Source: Planctomycetota bacterium
GTDB taxonomy: Bacteria; Planctomycetota; Planctomycetia; Gemmatales; Gemmataceae
Length of the DNA stretch: 46,966 nucleotides
Reading direction: 5' to 3'
Assembly: GCA_016872595.1 (NCBI GenBank)
Contig: VGZJ01000010.1
Span: 1-46,966 of the forward strand
The position numbers and the translations under genes are program-made. Below the pieces are notes generated by a model. The model was not told the DNA's origin, ran no database searches, and saw only the letters and a list, made by a program, of their open reading frames with translations. Positions 31,937 to 41,187 of this stretch are shown piece after piece (the first letter of the stretch is position 1; every line of letters begins with the position of its first letter).

Positions 31937-32746
31937 ATGGGTAGCCGCGAGCTGCCGGCGATCGCACCCCCGCGCCGCTGGCACTGGTTGATCTGGCTAT
32001 TCCGCCGGTACGCGGTGCGCTACGTCCGCAAGCACTTCCACGCTGTGCGGCTGTCGAACACCAGTGCCGCGTTGCCCGCGCCCGGCGTGCCGCTGCTCGT
32101 CGTGCTGAACCACCCGTCGTGGTGGGACCCGATGATCGGTATCGTTCTGAGCCGCGCGCTCGCCGGGCGCGAGCACTTCGCCGCAATCGACGCGGTCGCC
32201 GCGCAGCGCTACGGCTTCTTCAAGCGCTTAGGTTTCGTGGGCGTTGATACCAAGTCGCTGCGCGGCGCGGCCGAGTTCGTGCGCACCGGCGCGGCGCTAC
32301 TGGCGGAGCCGCGGCGCGCGTACTGGGTGACGGCACAGGGGCGCTTTACCGACGTGCACAAGCGCCCGCTCGCGCTGCAAAGCGGTGTCGGGCACCTCGC
32401 GGCCCGCGTGCCGAACCTCGTCGTGCTGCCGGTCGCCCTCGAATACACCTTCTGGACCGAGCGCACCCCGGAAGCGCTCGTGCGCGTCGGCGAACCGTTG
32501 CGCGTGGCCGACCACCCCGGCCTGAGCGGGAAGGAGTGGGCCGCGCGCGTCGAAGCCGCGCTGACCGCGAACCTCGACGCGCTGAACGCCGAAACGATGC
32601 GGCGCGACCCGGCCGCGTTCGCGACGCTGCTCGCGGGCAAAAGCGGCGTTGGTGGCGTGTACGACCAGTGGCGGCGCTTCAAGGCGTGGGTGCGCGGCCG
32701 CAAGTTCGATCCGTCGCACGACGCGGCCACGCGCGAGGCCAAGTGA
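31937..32746 (+). CDS. PlsC-like acyltransferase of the carotenoid-type cluster
   Basis: A 269-residue lysophospholipid-acyltransferase-fold protein. The catalytic H-X4-D is NHPSWWDP with His59 and Asp64; the second motif appears as TAQGRFTD (about 134-141) in place of the usual F-P-E-G-T-R. One membrane-associated hydrophobic stretch lies near the N-terminus (WHWLIWLFRRYAVRYV). It begins 2 bases after the second desaturase stop and its own stop overlaps the next start (TGATG), so the three genes are tightly coupled. By analogy to CrtO of staphyloxanthin synthesis it would acylate the glycosylated carotenoid, although its fold is PlsC and CrtO is a different family; this is an inference. Confidence 0.87.
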   Translation: MGSRELPAIAPPRRWHWLIWLFRRYAVRYVRKHFHAVRLSNTSAALPAPGVPLLVVLNHPSWWDPMIGIVLSRALAGREHFAAIDAVAAQRYGFFKRLGFVGVDTKSLRGAAEFVRTGAALLAEPRRAYWVTAQGRFTDVHKRPLALQSGVGHLAARVPNLVVLPVALEYTFWTERTPEALVRVGEPLRVADHPGLSGKEWAARVEAALTANLDALNAETMRRDPAAFATLLAGKSGVGGVYDQWRRFKAWVRGRKFDPSHDAATREAK

Positions 32747-33942
32747 TGACGCTGCTCGTGCTGTCGTGGGTCGCGCTCGGCTGCGCCGCGGTGCCGGCGC
32801 TGTTGTACCTGTCGAACAGTTTCCTGTTCCGCGCGCCGCCCCTTGTTGAATCCGCTCGCGGCTTCGCGATCTCCGCCCTCATCCCCGCGCGGAACGAAGA
32901 GGTCGGCATCGCCGCCTGTGTGCACGGTGTGCTCGCCTCGACGAACGTCGAACTCGAAGTGATCGTCCTCGACGACGCCTCGACCGACCGCACAGCGGAC
33001 ATTGTTCGCGCGATAGCGGCCGAAGACCCGCGCGTGCGGCTCGAACCGGCCCCGCCACTACCGCCCGGCTGGTGCGGGAAACAACACGCCTGCTACGCGC
33101 TCTCGAAGCTCGCGCGCTACGACACGTTCACGTTTCTCGATGCCGACGTGCGCCTCGCACCGGACGCGCTCGCTCGCATGGCCTCCTTCCAGCAGACGAG
33201 CCGCACGGAATTGGTGAGCGGGTTTCCCCGGCAGGAGACCGGCACGCTGCTCGAAAAGCTGCTGATCCCGCTGATCCACTGGCTGCTGTTGTGCTGGCTG
33301 CCGCTGTGGGCGATGCGCCGGTTCCGCTGGTCCGCGTTCGGGGCCGGGTGCGGGCAGTGGTTCCTGACGACTCGCCCCACTTACGAGAAAGTGGGCGGCC
33401 ATAGCGCGATCAAGGCGTCGATGCACGACGGGCTGATGCTGCCGCGCGCGTACCGCCGCGCCGGGTTCCGAACGGACATTTGCGACGCGACGAACCTCGC
33501 GACGTGCCGCATGTACCAGAGCGCGCGCGGCGTGTGGAACGGGCTGGCGAAGAACGCCCGCGAGGGCATGGCCGCGACCGGGCAGATCGGCTTCTGGACC
33601 GTGGTGCTGTTGTGTGGGCAGGTGTTGCCCTTCGTGCTGTTAGGACTTCAGTTACGCACGCTGCTGGGATGGGTTCCCGCACTCGTGGAATTGTGGATCG
33701 ATGGCGGGGCCGTCCGGGTGAATCTTGCTGTGATCGCCGTCGTCGTCGTACTTGCTACGAGGTACGCTGTTGCCGATTGGTTCCGTCAGTCCTTGGTTGC
33801 ATGGCTTCTTCACCCGGTCGCGATTCTGCTGTTACTGGCAGTGCAGTGGTACGCACTCGTGCGCGCCGTTGTAGGACGACCTGTTGGTTGGAAGGGGCGC
33901 AAGGCGCCGCACGCAGAAGCAAACGCGAGCGGCGCGGCGTAA
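32746..33942 (+). CDS. CrtQ-like membrane glycosyltransferase (family 2)
   Basis: A 398-residue GT-A glycosyltransferase anchored by one N-terminal helix (MTLLVLSWVALGCAAVPALL) and several C-terminal ones. The nucleotide-sugar motif is VLDDASTD (Asp76-Asp77) and the metal-binding DXD is LDADV (Asp132-Ala-Asp134). GWCGKQHACYALS and the terminal GWKGRKAP correspond to GKSHACY and EWKGR of the Staphylococcus diaponeurosporenoate glycosyltransferase CrtQ as I remember it, which supports a carotenoid role. Start ATG 32746 overlaps the acyltransferase stop; a GTG at 32743 is possible. A 22-bp palindrome begins right after the stop. Sugar donor and acceptor not proven. Confidence 0.88.
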   Translation: MTLLVLSWVALGCAAVPALLYLSNSFLFRAPPLVESARGFAISALIPARNEEVGIAACVHGVLASTNVELEVIVLDDASTDRTADIVRAIAAEDPRVRLEPAPPLPPGWCGKQHACYALSKLARYDTFTFLDADVRLAPDALARMASFQQTSRTELVSGFPRQETGTLLEKLLIPLIHWLLLCWLPLWAMRRFRWSAFGAGCGQWFLTTRPTYEKVGGHSAIKASMHDGLMLPRAYRRAGFRTDICDATNLATCRMYQSARGVWNGLAKNAREGMAATGQIGFWTVVLLCGQVLPFVLLGLQLRTLLGWVPALVELWIDGGAVRVNLAVIAVVVVLATRYAVADWFRQSLVAWLLHPVAILLLLAVQWYALVRAVVGRPVGWKGRKAPHAEANASGAA

Positions 33943-33943
33943 G

Positions 33944-34006
33944 CCCGCCGGTGGCTACGCAACTGTGAAGCGCTTATCGTATCCCAGTTGCGTTGCCACC
34001 GGCGGG
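33944..34006. repeat. 22-bp inverted repeat between the glycosyltransferase and gyrB
   Basis: Arms 33944-33965 and 33985-34006 (CCCGCCGGTGGCTACGCAAC...) match at 21 of 22 positions with a 19-nt spacer. The gap holds the converging ends of the two genes, so it may stop both transcripts. Confidence 0.85.
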
Positions 34007-34029
34007 TCGCTCACTGGCTGTTAGCGACA

Positions 34030-35997
<1,968 letters not shown>

Positions 35998-36019
35998 TCA
36001 GTGAATACTCGGTTCGCTC

Positions 36020-36048
36020 GCGAAGCCGCAAGCGGCTTGCCGCTTCGC
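36020..36048. repeat. GCCGCAAGCGG-type inverted repeat between gyrA and gyrB
   Basis: GCGAAGCCGCAAG (36020-36032) and CTTGCCGCTTCGC (36036-36048) pair with one mismatch. The core is shared with the 19-bp palindrome at 6568-6611, showing that this family is dispersed. Confidence 0.75.
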
Positions 36049-36054
36049 ACGCGC

Positions 36055-38412
36055 TCACTCCCCGCCCTTCGCGTCGTCTTTCGGCTTCTTACCTTCGACC
36101 GCCTCCCAGTCGGTCAGCTCGATGGGCGGTGGGACGACGCGCGCGAACTTGATCCGCACGCCCTGCTTGTCGCCCTTGCCGCCGCGGGCACGGCTCTTGA
36201 TCGCCACGCGCCCGAACTCTTGCGACTTCCCGCTCTCGGTTTCCAACACGAGCTTATCGAACCGGCCGCCGACCAGCACCCCGCCGAGGCACTCGTCGTC
36301 CGGGTCGAGCTTGATGCCGAACACGCCGCGGCCCACGCCCGCCAAGATCGTCACCTGATCGAGTGGGAAGTGGGTGATGTAGCCGCCCGCGGTCGCGAGC
36401 ATCACACCCTCTTCGTTACCGACCAGACGCACCATCACCACTTTATCGCCCGCTTCGAGCTTCGCGAACCGCCGGCCGTTCTTGGTTGATTCGACGCGGA
36501 ACGCGGCCAGCGGGGTGCGCAACACGAACCCGTTGCGCGTGCCCACGATCACGTACGGGCCACCGGGCACGTCGCGCTTCATCGGCTCGTCGGCCGGCGT
36601 GAACCGCGGGTCCGTCGTCACCGCGGCCACAACCTTCACGCCGTCCCCGAGCTTGAAAAACTTGGTGATCGGCTCGCCGTAGCCGGCGGTCGCGGGCACC
36701 TCGTTGATCCGCATCGTGTACGCGGTTCCGTCGTCGGCGAAGAACGCGACGTGGTCGAGCGTGCTGCCCGGCACCACCGCGACCACCTCGTCGCCCTCTT
36801 GCACGCGCGTCGATTCGACCGCCGCGAGCCGGCCGACGCGCTTGATCCACCCGTTGCGCGTCAGCACGACGTTCGTGTTCTCGCGGGCGATGTACGCTTC
36901 CTCGTCGAACTCCAACACGTCCTCGTCGGAGGCCATGCGCGTCTTGCGGCGCTCCGGGAACTTCTCGATCAGGGCTTCCATCTCCCCCTTGATGACGTTC
37001 CACAACTTCTTTTTCGAGGCGAGAATCGTTTCGATCTCCTTCGCCTTCTCCTTCTTGTCCTTCAACTCGTTGAGGATGTCCCGAATCTCCATCTGCGCGA
37101 TCTTGTAGAGCTGCGCGTCGAGGATCGCGGTCACCTGCTCGTGATCGAGCTTGAACCGGCCCATCAACTTCTCGGCCGCGTCCTTCTTGTCCGTGCTGTT
37201 ACGGATGATCTTGATGGCCTCGTCGAGCGCGTTGAAGACGATGGCGAACCCTTCGAGAATGTGGATCCGCTTGCGGAGCTGGCGCAACTGGTACTCGAAC
37301 CGCTTGCGCACGGTCACGAGGCGGAAGTCGAGGAAGTGCCGAATCAGGTCCTTGAGGCTCATCCCGTCCTTCGGCACCATCGTCTTGCCGTCGTCGCTCG
37401 GCACGAGCGCCGTCATGTTGTACGAGTACGTCTTTTGCAACTCGGTGTGCTTGTAGAGGTACGCCATCACGAGGTTCGGGTCGGTGCCGGGCTTCACCTC
37501 CAGCACGAGGCGGAGGCCGTCCTTCTCGTTCGACTCGTTCGATTGCCCGGTGAGTTGAGGGAGCTTGCGCTGGTCGATGATGCCGCCGATGACGTTTTCC
37601 AACTCGCCCTTGTCCACGCCGTAGGGGATCGACGTGACGACGATCTGCTTGCGGTCGCGCTCCAGTTTCTCTTCCTTCCACTCGCCTTGCACTTTGATCG
37701 TCCCGCGGCCCTCCTCGTAGATCTTGCGCAGCGTGCCGCGGTCGGTAACGATCTTTCCGCCGAGCGGGAAGTCCGGGCCTTTGACCTTGTCGAGCAGCGT
37801 CGCGACGGTCGAATCCGGTTCGTCGATCAGCAGCACACAGGCCTTCAGCACTTCGGCGAAGTTGTGCGGCGGGATCTGCGTCGCCATCCCGACCGCGATG
37901 CCCGCGGTGCCGTTCACGAGCAGGTTCGGGAATTGCGCCGGCAGCACACTCGGCTCGCGCCGGGTGCCGTCGTAGTTGGCGTTCAGATCGACCGTTTCGC
38001 TGTCGAGTTCGCCGAGCAGCAGTTCCGCGGCGCGCGTGAGTTTGGCCTCGGTGTAGCGGTACGCGGCCGGCGGGTCGCCGTCGACCGAGCCGAAGTTGCC
38101 CTGCCCCAACACCAGCGGCACGCGCAGCACCCAACTCTGCGTCATGCGCACGAGCGCCTCGTACAGCGCGCCGTCGCCGTGCGGGTGGTAGTTGCCCATC
38201 ACCTCGCCGACGATCTTGGCGCACTTCAGCGACTTCTTGTCGACGGTCAGGTTCAGGTCGTTGTACATCGCGTACAGGATGCGCCGCTGCACCGGCTTGA
38301 GACCGTCGCGCACGTCCGGGAGCGCGCGCCCCTTCACGACGGACATGGCGTAGGTGAGGAACCGCTCGCGGACCTCTTCGGCGATGGAAACCGTCTGGAT
38401 CGTCTCGGCCAT
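36055..38412 (-). CDS. gyrA: DNA gyrase/topoisomerase IV subunit A with unusual quinolone-region residues
   Basis: Breakage-reunion subunit, 785 residues. The N-terminal catalytic domain runs from VSIAEEVRERFLTYAMSVVKGRALPDVRDGLKPVQRRIL, with nucleophile Tyr120 in AAYRYTEAKL. In the quinolone-determining region HPHGDGALYEAL the E. coli Ser83 equivalent is Gly81 and Asp87 is Glu85. The C-terminal six-blade domain (about 520-785) carries six repeats, yet blade 1 (NGWIKRVGRLAAVES) has no QRRGGKG box; the nearest match, SRARGGKGDKQG, is near residue 755 in the last blade. That leaves gyrase or topoisomerase IV open. The ATG at 38412 has GGCA... upstream and no strong Shine-Dalgarno. Confidence 0.9.
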   Translation of the reverse strand: MAETIQTVSIAEEVRERFLTYAMSVVKGRALPDVRDGLKPVQRRILYAMYNDLNLTVDKKSLKCAKIVGEVMGNYHPHGDGALYEALVRMTQSWVLRVPLVLGQGNFGSVDGDPPAAYRYTEAKLTRAAELLLGELDSETVDLNANYDGTRREPSVLPAQFPNLLVNGTAGIAVGMATQIPPHNFAEVLKACVLLIDEPDSTVATLLDKVKGPDFPLGGKIVTDRGTLRKIYEEGRGTIKVQGEWKEEKLERDRKQIVVTSIPYGVDKGELENVIGGIIDQRKLPQLTGQSNESNEKDGLRLVLEVKPGTDPNLVMAYLYKHTELQKTYSYNMTALVPSDDGKTMVPKDGMSLKDLIRHFLDFRLVTVRKRFEYQLRQLRKRIHILEGFAIVFNALDEAIKIIRNSTDKKDAAEKLMGRFKLDHEQVTAILDAQLYKIAQMEIRDILNELKDKKEKAKEIETILASKKKLWNVIKGEMEALIEKFPERRKTRMASDEDVLEFDEEAYIARENTNVVLTRNGWIKRVGRLAAVESTRVQEGDEVVAVVPGSTLDHVAFFADDGTAYTMRINEVPATAGYGEPITKFFKLGDGVKVVAAVTTDPRFTPADEPMKRDVPGGPYVIVGTRNGFVLRTPLAAFRVESTKNGRRFAKLEAGDKVVMVRLVGNEEGVMLATAGGYITHFPLDQVTILAGVGRGVFGIKLDPDDECLGGVLVGGRFDKLVLETESGKSQEFGRVAIKSRARGGKGDKQGVRIKFARVVPPPIELTDWEAVEGKKPKDDAKGGE

Positions 38413-38567
38413 GTGTGTGCCCCGGATCGGACAGCGCCGCGGAAACCGTTATTATTTGCGACTGTACGGGCGCGCGAACAGTGTCGTGTTCTCAATCTGA
38501 ACAAGCGGCCAGATGAGTATACCCGCCGGCGCGCGCGGCGGTAGGTTGGTTGCGGGTACGCGAAACG

Positions 38568-38599
38568 CCCGCGCCCCCCGCGGGTGCGGGGGGCGCGGG
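38568..38599 (-). terminator. GC-rich hairpin after the PhnD-like gene
   Basis: CCCGCGCCCCCCGC (38568-38581) pairs perfectly with 38586-38599 around a 4-nt loop, 38 bases past the stop. On the minus strand CGTTTCG follows, so it is a fair, U-poor terminator. The rest of 38413-38637, upstream of gyrA's start, shows no gene. Confidence 0.55.
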
Positions 38600-38637
38600 G
38601 TGTGGCGCGTGGGCGGCGGCGCGAACCTGTAACGAGT

Positions 38638-39525
38638 TTACCTGCGCTCCGGCGCGGGGTACGCCTTCAGGCTCTTCGCCACGTGGTCGTGGTACTTCTC
38701 GTCGGGCGCGGCGAAGCCGCTCAGCTTCCACAGGTCGGCGAGTTGCCGCCCCTGCGGTGCGGCGATGGCCTTGATCAGCCCGGTGCTCACGGTCGCGGCT
38801 TCCTTGGCGGTTAGCGCGCCCTCGCGGTACACGATCACCGCGGACGGGAACGGCTCCGACTCGCCGAGCACCTTGAGCTGCGCGCCGACCGCCGGCTTAT
38901 TGGCCTGATACGCGGCGAGCGTCGCGGAGTCAATCACCGCGGCCTCGCGCTTGCCGGCCGCGACCTCGTCGAGCACGTCTTCGAGGGCCGCGGTGTCGGG
39001 CTTCGCGGTGCCGAGGAACCCGGCCGGCGCGGTCGCCTGCAACCGCTCCAGATAAATGTGGCAGTGGGCCTTCGTCGCCACAGGAACCGACACCACGTTG
39101 CCCTTCAACTCGTTGGGCGCTTTCGCCTTGTTCTCGACGTGAACCACGATGGCCGCTTGGAGTTTGGCGCGCGGCACCGTGACGAGCAGCGGCACCAAGT
39201 CCTTCTGCTGCTTCACCCACGCGTACTCGAACCCGTGGAACACGGCGATGTCGATCTTCTTGTTGCCGAGCAGCTTCGCGGTCTCGGCGTAGTCCTTCGT
39301 GACGACCGTTTCGCCCTTCAGCCCGGACTGCTTCTCGAACATGGTCTGGAACGGGCGCGCGCCGATCTGCACGATGGCCGGCGGCAGCCCGCTGAACATG
39401 CTCTCCGGCAGCCCGATCTTCAGCGGCGCGGGCGCCGCCGGCTGCGCCGCGGCGCGCGGGGCCGGGCCCGTCGCGACCGCCACCGGCAACAGCGCACCGA
39501 ACACGAGAACGAACACGCGCCCCAC
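38638..39525 (-). CDS. PhnD-like periplasmic substrate-binding protein
   Basis: A 295-residue solute-binding protein with a signal peptide (MGRVFVLVFGALLPVAVATG..). The phosphonate/phosphate binding family pattern is seen in LKIGLPESMFSGLPPAIVQ, GLKGETVVTKDYAETAKLLGNKKIDIAVFHGFEYAWVKQ, and VVSVPVATKAHCHIYLERL. It is a PhnD-like domain that in ABC importers delivers phosphonate or similar anions, but no permease or ATPase gene is here, and planctomycetes have stand-alone copies, so transport is not certain. It lies 87 bases after the TolC-like gene and is read in the same direction. Confidence 0.82.
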   Translation of the reverse strand: MGRVFVLVFGALLPVAVATGPAPRAAAQPAAPAPLKIGLPESMFSGLPPAIVQIGARPFQTMFEKQSGLKGETVVTKDYAETAKLLGNKKIDIAVFHGFEYAWVKQQKDLVPLLVTVPRAKLQAAIVVHVENKAKAPNELKGNVVSVPVATKAHCHIYLERLQATAPAGFLGTAKPDTAALEDVLDEVAAGKREAAVIDSATLAAYQANKPAVGAQLKVLGESEPFPSAVIVYREGALTAKEAATVSTGLIKAIAAPQGRQLADLWKLSGFAAPDEKYHDHVAKSLKAYPAPERR

Positions 39526-39582
39526 GAGACACCCCTTTGATGAAAGTGCTTCCGCCCCGTTCGATGCCCGCGTCCGTGGGCC

Positions 39583-39609
39583 GGCGCGCCCCCGACCGGG
39601 GGGCGCGCC
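39583..39609 (-). terminator. GC hairpin after the TolC-like gene
   Basis: GGCGCGCCCCC (39583-39593) pairs with 39599-39609 around a 5-nt loop, 3 bases after the TolC-like stop. There is no U-tract, so it is only a probable terminator or stabilising stem. Confidence 0.5.
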
Positions 39610-39612
39610 GCA

Positions 39613-41007
39613 CTAGCGCCCCGGGAACTCCGGGGCGATGCCGCCCGCCGTGACCCGCTCCAGCGCCGCCAGCGCGAGCAGGTACTCGTGAACCGCCTGC
39701 AGGTAGTCGGACTGGGCCTTCGCCGCGATCACCTCGGACTGAAGCAGTTGGTCCTTCTGCTTCGTGGTCGGCTCGGCGTCGCTGGCGCGCTTCTGGATGT
39801 CCTTGCTCAACTCGAACTGTTGCTTGGCGAGCGTGAGCCGCTCGGAGGCCAGATCGAAGTCGAAGTACGTGCCCTCGGCCTCGGCGATCACGAGGTTCCG
39901 GGCCTTCTCGTACACGGCCTCGGCGCGCTGGGCGAACGCCATCGCGCGGCACACCCGGTCGTACTTGCTCCCGACGAGTTGTGTGGGCATTTCGGGGATG
40001 ATCGCGCCCGGCCGGTACTCGGTCGCGGTGCGGATCGGCGCGGGGATCTCTTTTGCCTTGATGTCCGCGCCCGAGGCGAGCGTGGGCACCGCGCGCTTGA
40101 ACGGGATGCGCCCTTGCGCGTACACTTCGAGGCGGAACGCATCGACCCCGGCCGCGGCCAGCACCAGCTCCGGCCGCCGCTCCAGCGCCAGCCCGACGAC
40201 GAAGTCCTTCGTCACCGGCTTGTTCTGCGCCATCAGGGGGAGCGCCGTGTCCTTGATGCGGAACGGGAACGTCCGCGCGTCCACGCTCATCACCTCGCGC
40301 AACCCGGCCAGCGCCTTCTGCCGCCCGACCTTCGCCGTGAGGTACAGCTTCTTCGCCTCAATCAGCCCGTTCTCCATCATGCGGAGCTTGAGGTAGTTGA
40401 AGCCCTCCAGCTTCGCCGGGTCTTTCTCGGTCTTCAGAATGATCTTCGCCAGCTCGACGAGCTGGTCGAGGCGTGCGACCACGTTCTCGGCCACCTGTTG
40501 CTGCTGCAGGGCGTAGATCGCGGTAAAGAACAGGCGCGTCACGTCCTGCACGACCTCGTTGTGCAACTTCTGGTACTCGGCGCTCGTTGCCATCAGGCCG
40601 CGCTTCGCCTGCTGCTTCCGGACCTCAAGGTCCGGGGCCAGCAGGGTACTCGCAGTTCCGAAGTTGGTGAGCGCCTTGTAGCCGCGCTCGGTGGCCTCGG
40701 TGCTGTGCTTGACCGCCTTGAGCGACGGCTGGCGCTCCAGCGCGATGGCGATGCAGTCGCCCAGCGACAACTCGGGGCCGAGGTCGGCGTCATCGTACTT
40801 CTCGCCGGGGATCGGGTTCGGCGCGGGCAGCGGGTTCTGCGTCTTGGCGACGTGGCCGCGTGCGCCGGGCGTGGCCGGGCCGACCGTGGGGGTAGTCGGC
40901 GCGGGCGGCTGCTTGCCACTCACGGTGGCGAACAGCAGCGCCGAAAGCGGCACGAACCCGGCCAAGAGCCGGACGGCGTAACCGGGCGTTCGTGCTGGCA
41001 GGCGCAT
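39613..41007 (-). CDS. TolC-family outer-membrane efflux protein
   Basis: The frame runs far upstream, but the mature family begins at MRLPARTPGYAVRLLAGFVPLSALLF, so ATG 41007 with GGGGA upstream is chosen, giving 464 residues with a signal peptide. The long helices of the TolC/OEP fold are visible: DLGPELSLGDCIAIALERQPSLKAVKHS (about 78-105), then VVQDVTRLFFTAIYALQQQQVAENVVARL, and near the end DLASERLTLAKQQFELSKDIQKRAS and AKAQSDYLQAVHEYLLALAALERVT. Such trimers form tunnels for efflux or type I secretion. No inner-membrane pump or adaptor is adjacent. It diverges from the thiamine fusion gene. Confidence 0.85.
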   Translation of the reverse strand: MRLPARTPGYAVRLLAGFVPLSALLFATVSGKQPPAPTTPTVGPATPGARGHVAKTQNPLPAPNPIPGEKYDDADLGPELSLGDCIAIALERQPSLKAVKHSTEATERGYKALTNFGTASTLLAPDLEVRKQQAKRGLMATSAEYQKLHNEVVQDVTRLFFTAIYALQQQQVAENVVARLDQLVELAKIILKTEKDPAKLEGFNYLKLRMMENGLIEAKKLYLTAKVGRQKALAGLREVMSVDARTFPFRIKDTALPLMAQNKPVTKDFVVGLALERRPELVLAAAGVDAFRLEVYAQGRIPFKRAVPTLASGADIKAKEIPAPIRTATEYRPGAIIPEMPTQLVGSKYDRVCRAMAFAQRAEAVYEKARNLVIAEAEGTYFDFDLASERLTLAKQQFELSKDIQKRASDAEPTTKQKDQLLQSEVIAAKAQSDYLQAVHEYLLALAALERVTAGGIAPEFPGR

Positions 41008-41187
41008 GAGCCGTCCCCTAACCTCCGACCGTGACGCGTCCGTGCGTCCCCCTTTCCATCGTCCCCGTCGCAACCCCGCTGAAACGGGACACTCGGCGAA
41101 CCGACACGATCCGCCCCGACCGTGCCGGTCGTTCCGCCTGTAACGCCTGCGCTGGTACAATGGGGGCACTGCACAAGGAACCGAGCG

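Noticed and set aside
36751-38544. 597-codon plus-strand frame opposite gyrA
   Set aside because: It is the antisense shadow of a well-recognised gene; product is Arg/Val/Leu-rich without domain, a result of GC bias at codon positions.
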